A DNA stretch of 6,333 nucleotides, taken from NCBI GenBank assembly GCA_030622775.1, contig JAUXFS010000118.1, forward strand, positions 1 through 6,333. The letters run 5' to 3'. This DNA comes from Rhodospirillales bacterium. GTDB taxonomy: Bacteria > Pseudomonadota > Alphaproteobacteria > Rhodospirillales > Defluviicoccaceae. Shown piece by piece: positions 1 to 5,902 of this stretch. The notes under the pieces were generated by a model, which worked only from the letters and a program-made list of their open reading frames with translations, was not told the DNA's origin and ran no database searches. How positions within the stretch are numbered: position 1 is the first letter of the stretch; each line of letters starts with the position of its first letter. Position numbers and translations under genes: made by a program.

Positions 1-653
1 CTGTTTGTAGAGGCGGTATTGTGGGTGGCGCGCACGGGGTCGCCTTGGCGCGACCTTCCGACGGCCTTTGGCAAGTGGGGGACTGTCTATACGCGGTTTT
101 GGCGGTGGTCCCAAAAGGGCAGATGGGAGAGTCTCTTCAAGAGGTTATCCGAGGACCCGGACTTCGAGTACGTGATGATCGACGGCACCATTGTCCGGGT
201 CCATCAACATGGCGCCGGCGCAAGGGGGGGACTCAAAATCAGGCTATCGGACGCTCGCGCGGCGGCTTGACGACCAAGATTGCGGCCTTGGTGGATGCAC
301 ATGGAAACTTGGTGCGCTTCATCTTGCTTCCCGGTCAGCGCCACGACATCAAGTCGGTCGAAGCGCTGCTGGCCGGGATCGACTGCGAGGCCTTCATCGG
401 CGACAAGGCGTTTGACGCCAAGGCGCTGCGCGCGCGTCTGGCAGAAGATCGCATCGAGGCGGTCATTCCCCAGCGCAAGGGGGCTGTCGAGCTTATCGAC
501 TATGACCGCGAGAAGTACAAATGGCGCCATCTGGTCGAGAACTTCTTCTGCCAGATCAAGGCGTTCCGCCGCATTGCCACCCGCTACGAGAAAACCGATA
601 AATGCTTTGAGGCGATGATATACCTCGTCAATGCATTCCTATGGACCAAGTGA
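1..653 (+). CDS. IS5-family DDE transposase in two frames (5' partial)
   Basis: Catalyses cut-and-paste movement of the IS. The upstream part reads from base 1 to a stop at 268-270 and carries the family block VARTGSPWRDLP and the first catalytic Asp in MIDGT (codon 181-183). The downstream part, one base back in frame, is open to 651-653. It carries KGGTQNQAIGRSRGGLTTK, the second Asp in FIGDKAFDA (402-404) and the catalytic Glu in LVENFF (537-539), followed by the Arg/Lys-rich IKAFRRIATRYEK. The conserved protein continues without loss across the junction only if the frame changes by -1 near 225-231. The DDE triad is therefore complete. IS427-group elements are known to make a fused transposase by frameshifting, so this may be active; a one-base deletion that killed the gene is the alternative. 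The N-terminus (roughly the first 40 residues) is off the window. Confidence 0.88.
   Translation, partial: VCRGGIVGGAHGVALARPSDGLWQVGDCLYAVLAVVPKGQMGESLQEVIRGPGLRVRDDRRHHCPGPSTWRRRKGGTQNQAIGRSRGGLTTKIAALVDAHGNLVRFILLPGQRHDIKSVEALLAGIDCEAFIGDKAFDAKALRARLAEDRIEAVIPQRKGAVELIDYDREKYKWRHLVENFFCQIKAFRRIATRYEKTDKCFEAMIYLVNAFLWTK
225..231 (+). promoter_or_regulatory. Putative -1 ribosomal frameshift site (G GGG GGA)
   Basis: Seven consecutive G (224-230) are followed by A. In the upstream transposase frame the codons are AGG GGG GGA, so the heptamer G GGG GGA fits the X XXY YYZ slippery pattern, and both tRNAs could re-pair one base back on GGG GGG. The downstream frame then reads GGG GGG ACT CAA AAT, which restores the conserved GGTQNQA block. 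I did not identify a clear stimulatory stem downstream. Loss of one G in a homopolymer, real or from sequencing, would give the same picture. Confidence 0.55.
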
Positions 654-654
654 A

Positions 655-670
655 TGTATACAGGCCCTAG
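655..670 (+). repeat. Candidate IS right terminal inverted repeat and CTAG target
   Basis: TGTATACAGGCCC lies two bases after the transposase stop and ends at CTAG. Its position and its C-run outer end fit an IRR. The left partner is outside the window, so this is a placement by context, not a demonstrated repeat. Confidence 0.45.
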
Positions 671-691
671 TTCTTTTTTGTGGGGATGAGC

Positions 692-1705
692 ATGATTTTC
701 TTGGATTGGAGAAGCCGCACCTCTCGACGATTCGGGATATGTGTTTCGGCCCTGCTCACCGCTCTAGCGCTCGCCGCAGCCTCCACCACTTTGGCCGCGA
801 CCGAGGATGATCTCGCGATGACCTTTTCTTCCGAGCGCGTCGTTGGCGGACCGGGGAACATCGTCGGAGCGGTGACGAACCGATCCAACCTGCGCTATCC
901 CTGCGTCGACGCCGTGTTCTCCCTCAGCACCCACTATGATGATCGCCAAAAGGGGCTGCCTGTCGTCAGCTACGGAAATCAATCGATCCGAATTCGCGAT
1001 ATCGCCCCGGGCGCGACGATCCGCTTCAGCGCGCCACTGCTTCGCAAGGCGGGCGTCGGGTTTCTTCGTTATGAAACCTGCGCGGAGCCGGTCGCTGAGT
1101 CTCCATCATCGCAGACCGCGGCGCGTCCCGAGATCAAATCGTTCCGCGCCAGCCACCAGTACGCACAGAGGAACAAGCCGGTCAAACTCTTCTGGACGAC
1201 GCGAAATGCAAGCGCAGTCAGTCTGTTAGCGAACGGCATCGAGATTGAGACGCAGCGTGACCTTGCCACGGTCGAATCTGCCGGCTTTCCGGTCTCGCCC
1301 GACGAGGCAACCACCTACCTCCTGATTGTCGAGAATCGGGACGGGCGCAAGGCATCGCAAGAGGTCAGGGTCGGCGTGGTAAAGGTCACCCGTAGGGGCT
1401 CCTGCAAGATTGCGGGCCGGGTTACCGGCAGCTGGCGCCGAGATATCGCCGAAAGACCTGGCGGCCCAACAAGCGAATGGATCGTCGACATGCTGCTTTT
1501 CAAGCGTGGCGAGAGCATGCCGAAGGCTGAAGCGAAGGTCAGCGGTGGGCGCTATGTCTTCGATCGTGTGCCCGTGGAAGGGTCCTATTTCGTTCGTCCA
1601 TCCTGGGAGGGCCAGCCCAATCAGGTCGATGTTCGCAATTGCCGAGAGGGTAAAACACTCCAGATCCGCGATATCCGCATTACAGGCCGCCCGCTGATCG
1701 ACTGA
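692..1705 (+). CDS. Exported multidomain protein of unknown function
   Basis: A 337-residue protein I do not recognise as a named family. ATG 692 is preferred because GGGG (682-685) sits six bases upstream; GTG 680 and ATG 686 are in frame but have poorer spacing. Residues 1-36 form a Sec signal peptide: the arginine-rich RSRTSRRF, a hydrophobic stretch about 15-34, and likely cleavage after TLAA. The mature part seems to have three beta-rich segments. Residues about 45-133 resemble an FxLYD-like adhesin/transport module (VVGGPGNIVGAVTNRS). Residues 146-231 are Ig-like (PVKLFWTTRNA...VSPDEATTYLLIVENRDG). Residues 236-333 resemble a carboxypeptidase-regulatory-like fold (KIAGRVTG...GRYVFDRVPVEGSYFVRP). 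The mature protein has exactly four Cys (71, 130, 238, 317), one pair in each outer segment, suggesting disulfides. It is probably periplasmic or secreted. The adjacent IS has probably replaced its native upstream region. Domain names are from pattern memory and are tentative. Confidence 0.7.
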   Translation: MIFLDWRSRTSRRFGICVSALLTALALAAASTTLAATEDDLAMTFSSERVVGGPGNIVGAVTNRSNLRYPCVDAVFSLSTHYDDRQKGLPVVSYGNQSIRIRDIAPGATIRFSAPLLRKAGVGFLRYETCAEPVAESPSSQTAARPEIKSFRASHQYAQRNKPVKLFWTTRNASAVSLLANGIEIETQRDLATVESAGFPVSPDEATTYLLIVENRDGRKASQEVRVGVVKVTRRGSCKIAGRVTGSWRRDIAERPGGPTSEWIVDMLLFKRGESMPKAEAKVSGGRYVFDRVPVEGSYFVRPSWEGQPNQVDVRNCREGKTLQIRDIRITGRPLID

Positions 1706-1974
1706 CTGGCGGTGTCAGAGGTGATACGGTTGAGGCGAACCTAATCGAAAAGCGGACGCCACAAGCGTATCATTGGGTTGCCGTACAGTAGTGATCTGGC
1801 TTCGGTCTACACCCTGACCACATCACGGCCCGTTTTGCCGTTGCGTTTCGCTTGGCGCTTAACCGCGTGAATCTGGAGGATTCTGTTTTGACCGGACACC
1901 CGTGGAAGGTCGAAGATGAAGGTGTCGGCCGGGTTGTCCGGCCGTGACATCGAGCCGAAACCGGGAGACACTCG
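1706..1974. other. Gene-poor interval, no recognisable gene
   Basis: This interval separates the exported protein from the DUF1349 fragment. It holds short open stretches on both strands with no family motif that I can recognise. Frame 1 is open from 1792 to a TGA at 1945-1947 and includes TGHPWKVEDEG, which could be a relic of the missing N-terminal part of the downstream DUF1349 domain, but the match is weak. The only clear structure is the 7-bp stem at 1926-1944. Confidence 0.5.
1926..1944. repeat. Perfect 7-bp inverted repeat (CGGCCGG / CCGGCCG)
   Basis: CGGCCGG (1926-1932) and CCGGCCG (1938-1944) are exact reverse complements around a GTTGT loop. There is no T-run on either side, so it is not a typical intrinsic terminator. 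It lies 30 bases before the ATG of the DUF1349 fragment. No function can be assigned; such GC palindromes also occur by chance in GC-rich DNA. Confidence 0.5.
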
Positions 1975-2343
1975 ATGGCGAACGTCGATTTCGACCAGGC
2001 GGGCCTGATGGTTCGCTTCAGCCCCAGTTGTTGGCTGAACACGTCGTGCGAGTACCAGCCGGAGAAACCGTCGCAGTTCGGCGCCGAGGTGACCAACGCC
2101 GGCTATTCGGACTGGTCCTATCGGCCGGTCGCCGCTTTCCCCAAGCCGACCGGGTTCCGTATCGCGCGCCAAGGCGGCGACTACACGGTCTCAGCCCGCA
2201 TCGATGACGGCCCGTTCGAGATCATCCGGATCGCCAGGCTACTGGAAGACGACGGCGTCGGCCCGGCGATGGTCGGGCCCTATGCCTGCAGCCCGAACGG
2301 AGACGGCTGTACGGTCGGGTTCACCCGATTCACCATCGGCTGA
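1975..2343 (+). CDS. DUF1349-domain protein, N-terminally truncated (probable remnant)
   Basis: A 122-residue protein recognised as the C-terminal two thirds of a DUF1349 (concanavalin A-like fold) domain. It has FDQAGLMVRF (residues about 6-15), WLNTSCEY, AEVTNAGYSDWSY, a GGDYTVSARIDDGPFEIIRIARL core, and the typical ending VGPYACSPNGDGCTVGFTRFTI. Family members are usually near 170-200 residues and begin with a tryptophan-rich segment followed by a DFW..T.YG block. Both are absent here, and the upstream in-frame sequence meets a TGA at 1945-1947. ATG 1975 has GGGAG (1963-1967) seven bases upstream, so a short product could still be translated. The family's biochemical role is not established; members are thought to bind carbohydrate-like ligands, by fold only. 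I read this as a decaying gene, but a trimmed functional protein cannot be excluded. Confidence 0.65.
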   Translation: MANVDFDQAGLMVRFSPSCWLNTSCEYQPEKPSQFGAEVTNAGYSDWSYRPVAAFPKPTGFRIARQGGDYTVSARIDDGPFEIIRIARLLEDDGVGPAMVGPYACSPNGDGCTVGFTRFTIG

Positions 2344-2424
2344 GAAACCATAGCCGTCGCGCCAATCGTCATCTTCCGATCGCTTGGAATCGCACCAAAG
2401 TGCACATCCGGACGCGCGCTCCCC

Positions 2425-2453
2425 TTGACATAAACTAATAAACTAGATATATA
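2425..2453 (+). promoter_or_regulatory. Sigma70-type promoter of the arsR-permease operon
   Basis: TTGACA (2425-2430) is a perfect -35 hexamer. A 17-base spacer leads to TATATA (2448-2453) as the -10, four of six matches to TATAAT. Transcription would begin near 2460, about 30 bases before the regulator's ATG. The stretch 2425-2460 is strikingly AT-rich compared with its surroundings. Confidence 0.72.
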
Positions 2454-2457
2454 GTTT
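2440..2457. promoter_or_regulatory. Candidate ArsR operator (AAACTA-N6-TAGTTT)
   Basis: AAACTA (2440-2445) and TAGTTT (2452-2457) form an exact 6-6-6 inverted repeat that covers the -10 element. TAAACTA also occurs as a direct repeat at 2431-2437 and 2439-2445. ArsR/SmtB repressors bind AT-rich imperfect palindromes over their own promoters, so binding here would block RNA polymerase. The role is inferred from position and symmetry. Confidence 0.6.
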
Positions 2458-2489
2458 TTTGTAACTTGGTTAGAGCGTGCGGAGCACAC

Positions 2490-2840
2490 ATGTTGACACT
2501 CGAGGCCGCTGTACAGGGTTTCTCCGCCGTCGGATCGGAGCCGCGGCTCGACCTGCTGCTCACCCTGGTGCGTGCGGGACCGGACGGGTTGTCCATAGGA
2601 GACATTCAACAGCGTCTGGGGATCCCCGCGTCCACCCTTGCCCACCATCTCAGGTTCCTCGTCGGTTCGGGCCTGATCGAGCAGGAGAAGCAGGGACGGA
2701 CCGTCATCAACCGTGCCGCCTTCGAGCGGATAGAGGCGCTCGCCGCGTTCCTGCTGCGCGAGTGCTGCGCCGACATCGCCCCGAAAGCGGGAACCACGGA
2801 TCGTGTCGGTCAGGCCGCTATGGGAGAAAGCCATGGCTGA
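2490..2840 (+). CDS. ArsR/SmtB-family metal(loid)-responsive repressor
   Basis: A 116-residue winged-helix repressor expected to bind the promoter of its own operon and release it on binding a thiophilic ion. ATG 2490 is chosen over TTG 2466 because GGAG (2481-2484) lies five bases before it and the product then has the usual family length. Residues 11-28 match the family opening (FSAVGSEPRLDLLLTLV). The helix-turn-helix is at about 34-58 (LSIGDIQQRLGIPASTLAHH), followed by the wing GLIEQEKQGRTVINR (61-75). The C-terminal helix holds the only two cysteines, C92-C93 in LLRECCAD. Vicinal C-terminal cysteines are part of the arsenite/methylarsenite site in the Acidithiobacillus and Shewanella ArsR types, but the third Cys of those proteins is absent. 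The usual alpha-3 ELCVC metal site is also absent. The exact inducer is therefore uncertain. It overlaps the permease gene. Confidence 0.85.
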   Translation: MLTLEAAVQGFSAVGSEPRLDLLLTLVRAGPDGLSIGDIQQRLGIPASTLAHHLRFLVGSGLIEQEKQGRTVINRAAFERIEALAAFLLRECCADIAPKAGTTDRVGQAAMGESHG

Positions 2841-3870
2841 ACTCGCACTGAAAGGCATCCGGGGACTGCAACGGGGCTTCGTCCAAATGAGCTCGGTCTG
2901 GATGTTGGTCATGTTGATCCCGCTGGTGGTGCTTGCCATCGATCCGGACCGGCTGAACTCGATCCTGCACATTGCGGTCACCGCGCTCGGCGGCACGTTG
3001 CCCTACATCGCCATCGCGGTTCTGATGATTGCCTACCTGAAGGCAAGCGGTGCCGAATCCGTGGTCGCCCGCGCTTTCGAGGGCCGGGAAACGCACATGA
3101 TCGTGCTCGCCGCCATCTTCGGCGGTCTCGCGCCGTTCTGCTCGTGCGAGGTGATACCGTTCATTGCCGGTCTGCTCGCGGTCGGCGCGCCGCTCTCGGC
3201 GGTCATGGCTTTCTGGCTTTCATCCCCACTCATCGATCCGCCGACCCTGTTGATCACGGCGGCCGCGCTGGGATGGAAGTTCGCCATCGGCAAGGCGGTA
3301 GCGGCGGTCGTCCTCGGATTGATCGGTGGTTTCGCCATTCGCGCCATGATCCGGCACGGCGCCTTCGCTCAACCGTTACGCCAGCGAACGACCGGTGGCT
3401 GTTGCGGCTGCGGCCCCTCGCCCTTCGAAGGCACGCCGGTATGGGCTTTTTGGTCAGAGGCCCCGCGCCGCGAAACCTTCAGAACCGAAGGCATGGCGAA
3501 TGCGGTCTTCCTGCTGAAATGGCTAACCCTCGCCTATCTGCTGGAAGCCCTGCTCATCACCTATGTGCCGGCGGAAGTGATTGGCGCCGTGGTCGGCGGA
3601 GACGGTTTCTGGCCGATCGTCGTCGGCGCGCTCGTCGGTGCGCCAGCCTACCTCAACAGCTACGCCGCGCCGCCATTGGTGGCCGGGCTGATGGAACAGG
3701 GAATGAGCGCGGGCGCGGCGATGGCCTTCATGGTGGCCGGCGCCGTGAGTAGCATTCCGGCGATGGCGGCTGTCTGGTCCCTGGTGAAGCGCTCGGTTTT
3801 CGTTGCCTATTTCGCCTTGGGGATCGGAGGCGCGATCCTTATCGGAGTGGCGTTCGCGGCTATCGTTTGA
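2833..3870 (+). CDS. ArsP/DUF318-type permease, putative metal(loid) or organoarsenical efflux
   Basis: A 345-residue inner-membrane permease of the DUF318/ArsP_1 family. ATG 2833 follows GGAG (2823-2826) at six bases. It overlaps the arsR stop by eight bases (ATGGCTGA), so translation is probably coupled; GTG 2803 is an alternative start. Hydrophobic segments lie near residues 19-36, 55-70, 89-100, 107-130, 137-147 and 153-172, with several more after 230. The signature motif is APFCSCEVIPF (C103, C105) at a membrane segment, followed by LSSPLIDPPTLL. A cytoplasm-type loop carries GGCCGCG (C190, C191, C193), a likely ion-binding site. The C-terminal half repeats the pattern with GAPAYLNSYAAPPLV and AGAVSSIPAMAAVW. 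ArsP in Campylobacter exports trivalent organoarsenicals, while related permeases are linked to copper or zinc. The sequence does not decide between these, and the arsR neighbour supports a thiophilic substrate. Confidence 0.8.
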   Translation: MAELALKGIRGLQRGFVQMSSVWMLVMLIPLVVLAIDPDRLNSILHIAVTALGGTLPYIAIAVLMIAYLKASGAESVVARAFEGRETHMIVLAAIFGGLAPFCSCEVIPFIAGLLAVGAPLSAVMAFWLSSPLIDPPTLLITAAALGWKFAIGKAVAAVVLGLIGGFAIRAMIRHGAFAQPLRQRTTGGCCGCGPSPFEGTPVWAFWSEAPRRETFRTEGMANAVFLLKWLTLAYLLEALLITYVPAEVIGAVVGGDGFWPIVVGALVGAPAYLNSYAAPPLVAGLMEQGMSAGAAMAFMVAGAVSSIPAMAAVWSLVKRSVFVAYFALGIGGAILIGVAFAAIV

Positions 3871-3933
3871 TGCGACCCTGACGGCACGGCCTCCATCAAC
3901 CCCGCATCAAGTCCTCCACTCGCCGCCGGGGCA

Positions 3934-4797
3934 CTAACCCCCGGTGACGATCAGGACGATACCGAGGGCGAGGATCAGCGACGCGATCAGCCGGCGGCCG
4001 GTCGATCCCTCGCGCAGGAGCAAGCCGCCGAGGATCACCGACAGCGGGATCGACGCCTGACGCACCGACGTCACCGCGGCGACATCGCCGCCCATTTCGT
4101 AGGCGGTCAGGATCAGGATATAGGAGCCGTAGACCATCGACGTCAGCAACAGGGTGTGGAACGGGCGCGCCAGCAGCGTACCGACGCCGCGCAGGAAATT
4201 CGGCCCGATCCCGACCCGCCGGTACAGCACCGCGTAGATCGGCGCGCAGGTGATCTCGACCCAGAAGAACAGCACCGGCGGCTCGATGGTCTGCATCAGC
4301 CGGGAGTCGGCGAGCGAATAGACGCCGGTGCCGCACATCGCCAGCACCGCGAAGCCGAGGGTGCGGGGGTCGTCGAGAAAGCGGGTGCCGCGGCGGTAGA
4401 GCAACACGAAACCGCCGGCCAGCACCAGGGCGATGGCGAACAGCAGGCTGGTGTCGTAGCGCTCGCCGAACACCAGGAAGCCGACGACGACGATGAACAG
4501 CGGCGACGCGCGCACGATCGGATAGTAGGCCGAGATGTCGCCCCGTTTCAGGGTCGTGAGCAGCGAGGTGCCATAGAGGATCTGTCCCGCCACCGAGACC
4601 AGGATGAGCGGCCAGACCTCAGCAGCCGCCAGGATGTCGGCGCCGATGACCAGGGCGTGGATCAGCCCGAACAAAGACAGCTGCACGGTCAGGATGAAAA
4701 ACGCCCCCTCCGGCCGGGGGCTGCGCTTGACCAGCAGGTTCCACAGCGGATGGAGCGTCGCCGAGACGAGAACCAGGGTGGCGACGAGGGGATCCAA
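3934..4797 (-). CDS. EamA/DMT-family membrane protein, phosphonate-locus type
   Basis: A 287-residue integral membrane protein with about ten hydrophobic segments in two EamA repeats. Repeat 1 (about 5-135) has LHPLWNLLVKRS and ends YYPIVRASPLFIVVVGFLVFGER. Repeat 2 (about 147-286) ends VTSVRQASIPLSVILGGLLLREGSTGRR. The start is TTG at 4797: GGGGAA (4804-4809) lies six bases upstream, and no better start exists before the LysR stop. It follows the regulator gene by 17 bases, so the two form one leftward operon. The pairing with this regulator type and a PbfA-like enzyme matches a DMT-like family known next to phosphonate catabolism operons (TIGR03340, phosphonate utilization associated putative membrane protein). 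The substrate is unknown: uptake of aminoethylphosphonate or export of a metabolite are both possible. It converges tail-to-tail with the permease gene, 63 bases apart. Confidence 0.78.
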   Translation of the reverse strand: MDPLVATLVLVSATLHPLWNLLVKRSPRPEGAFFILTVQLSLFGLIHALVIGADILAAAEVWPLILVSVAGQILYGTSLLTTLKRGDISAYYPIVRASPLFIVVVGFLVFGERYDTSLLFAIALVLAGGFVLLYRRGTRFLDDPRTLGFAVLAMCGTGVYSLADSRLMQTIEPPVLFFWVEITCAPIYAVLYRRVGIGPNFLRGVGTLLARPFHTLLLTSMVYGSYILILTAYEMGGDVAAVTSVRQASIPLSVILGGLLLREGSTGRRLIASLILALGIVLIVTGG

Positions 4798-4814
4798 CGG
4801 CTGTTCCCCGGGGC

Positions 4815-5705
4815 CTACGCGGCGGGGGGCCCGGCCGCCCGGTCGATGTACTCCCGAGCGACGGTCCAGAACGCGTCGATGCCGCGCAGGTGGGCGCGCT
4901 CCTTGAGACAGACCAGCGACTCGGTCATCGTCCGGTCGCAGTCCACCAGGTCGAGGGCCTGGAGGCGCCGGTCATCGCCGAACTCCGGGCGCGAAACGAT
5001 GCCGACGCCGATGCCGGCGGCAACCGCCTCGCGCGCCGCCTCGCGGCCCTCCGCCTCCATCATCACCTTGTAGACGACGCCGATGCGGTCGAGTTCCTCC
5101 TCGACGATGCGCCGGGTGATCGAGCCCTTCTCGCGCATCACCAGCGGCTGGGAGGTGAATTCCGCGAGCGAAACCCCCTTGCGGCCGGCCCACGGATGGT
5201 CGCGATTGACGAAGGCGACCAGCGGGTCGCTGCGCAGCGTGATCACCAGCAGCCGGTCGTCGGTGGGGACGTCGGCAAGAACGCCGATGTCGGCGGTATA
5301 GTCGAACACCTGGCTCAGCACGTCGTCCGAGTTGCCGATGGTCAGGGCGACCGAGGCCCCCGGAAACTTCTCGCGAAACTCGCCGATCAGCCGGACCACG
5401 TGAAGCGGGGCGTCGGCGGCCATCTTCAGGTGACCGACGCGCAGCGCCTGGCTCTCGGTGAGCAACCGAACCGCCTCCTCCTCCAGCTCGAACAACCGCC
5501 GGGTGATCTCCAGAAGCTGCCGGCCGAACTCGGTCAGCCGCACCGAGCGCTTGTGGCGGTCGAACAACAGGACGTCGAAACGCTTCTCCAGCTTGCGAAC
5601 CTGATCGGAAATCGCCGGCTGGGTCAGGTGCAGCCGGCCGGCGGCCTTGGAGAACCCGCCGTGAACGGCGACCGCGTGAAAGGCGCGAAGCTGGGAATAA
5701 TACAT
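4815..5705 (-). CDS. LysR-type regulator, aminoethylphosphonate-catabolism type
   Basis: A 296-residue LysR-type transcriptional regulator. The N-terminal winged HTH is at about 3-61 (LRAFHAVAVHGGFSKAAGRL, LTQPAISDQVRKLEKRF, LLFDRHKRSVRLTEFG), with a linker helix to about 85 and a periplasmic-binding-type effector domain at about 90-290. In the effector domain, LTIGNSDDVLSQVFDYTADIGVL, DPLVAFVNRDHPWAG, REKGSITRRIVEEEL and REAVAAGIGVGIVSRPEFGDD resemble the regulators modelled by TIGR03339 (aminoethylphosphonate catabolism associated). That assignment is from memory. The start is ATG 5705; no convincing Shine-Dalgarno precedes it, and no early internal Met competes. It is divergent from the PbfA-like gene and first in an operon with the EamA gene, a typical arrangement for self-regulation plus activation of the neighbour. 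The inducer is probably a phosphonate or a breakdown product. Confidence 0.85.
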   Translation of the reverse strand: MYYSQLRAFHAVAVHGGFSKAAGRLHLTQPAISDQVRKLEKRFDVLLFDRHKRSVRLTEFGRQLLEITRRLFELEEEAVRLLTESQALRVGHLKMAADAPLHVVRLIGEFREKFPGASVALTIGNSDDVLSQVFDYTADIGVLADVPTDDRLLVITLRSDPLVAFVNRDHPWAGRKGVSLAEFTSQPLVMREKGSITRRIVEEELDRIGVVYKVMMEAEGREAAREAVAAGIGVGIVSRPEFGDDRRLQALDLVDCDRTMTESLVCLKERAHLRGIDAFWTVAREYIDRAAGPPAA

Positions 5706-5719
5706 AACCGTAATCTATG
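5703..5719. promoter_or_regulatory. Candidate LysR binding box (CATA-N9-TATG)
   Basis: CATA (5703-5706) and TATG (5716-5719) are an exact dyad and contain the T-N11-A core (T5705, A5717) typical of LysR-type sites. It overlaps the regulator's own start codon, which would allow self-repression. A related half, TATGATAAG (5747-5755), lies 31 bases from TATGAATAA (5716-5724), about three helical turns. This is inferred from symmetry and spacing only. Confidence 0.45.
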
Positions 5720-5723
5720 AATA

Positions 5724-5752
5724 ACGTCAAAAACGGTGGTTTAATTTATGAT
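5724..5752 (+). promoter_or_regulatory. Candidate activator-dependent promoter for the PbfA-like gene
   Basis: TATGAT (5747-5752) matches five of six bases of the -10 consensus. Seventeen bases upstream, ACGTCA (5724-5729) is a poor -35 with three matches. A good -10 with a weak -35 just downstream of the candidate LysR box fits an activator-dependent promoter. It would leave a leader of about 145 bases. Confidence 0.35.
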
Positions 5753-5841
5753 AAGAAACCCCGCCCCAATCCGTCAAGCAACGGACACCATTTTTGAGCC
5801 GGGCTCGTCGTGGGATGACAAAAGCGGGCGAGGCTGATCAT

Positions 5842-5895
5842 ATGGCAATTGGGGTGGCGGCGTGGCTCGGCCGGGTGAGGGGCGCGGGAGCGTGA
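5842..5895 (+). CDS. Possible 17-codon leader ORF
   Basis: ATG 5842 opens a short frame, MAIGVAAWLGRVRGAGA, ending at TGA 5893-5895, seven bases before the next ATG. A weak AGG (5831-5833) lies eight bases upstream. It sits inside the inferred leader of the PbfA-like gene and could couple translation to it. There is no family match and no obvious regulatory codon run, so it may be chance. Confidence 0.2.
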   Translation: MAIGVAAWLGRVRGAGA

Positions 5896-5902
5896 GGAAG
5901 GC

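Larger units (their letters stand above)
1..667 (+). mobile_element. IS5-family (IS427-like) insertion sequence, left end missing
   Basis: This is the right-hand part of an insertion sequence; the left end and the transposase N-terminus lie outside the window. It is identified by its DDE transposase (separate entry). The right end is inferred. The transposase stop (651-653) is followed by TGTATACAGGCCC (655-667), which has the look of a terminal inverted repeat, and then by TAG, so that CTAG (667-670) could be the target tetranucleotide. The matching left repeat (expected to start GGGCCTGTATACA) is not in the window, so the boundary is uncertain by a few bases. A contig breaking inside an IS suggests several copies in the genome. 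Confidence 0.8.

Noticed and set aside
1807..2172. Minus-strand open frames opposite the DUF1349 fragment
   Set aside because: They have no motif, while the + strand frame has clear DUF1349 signatures and a ribosome site.
2466..2489. TTG 2466 as the start of the ArsR protein
   Set aside because: ATG 2490 has a well-spaced GGAG and gives the usual family length; TTG 2466 would leave almost no leader after the inferred transcription start.
2280..2996. 238-codon minus-strand open frame across the arsR promoter and gene
   Set aside because: It runs through an evident promoter and two strongly supported genes on the other strand, and carries no family motif.
3926..3944. GC hairpin CCGGGG / CCCCGG between the convergent genes as an intrinsic terminator
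   Set aside because: It overlaps the EamA stop codon and has no T-run on either strand, so terminator function cannot be supported.
4156..5073. Long open frame on the + strand opposite the EamA and LysR genes
   Set aside because: It is rich in Gln, Arg, Asp and Glu with no family motif, and it mirrors two well-supported genes on the other strand. It is a GC-codon-bias shadow.
4890..5720. 276-codon + strand open frame opposite the LysR gene
   Set aside because: Its composition is low in hydrophobic structure and it has no recognisable motif. The LysR protein on the minus strand accounts for the conservation.
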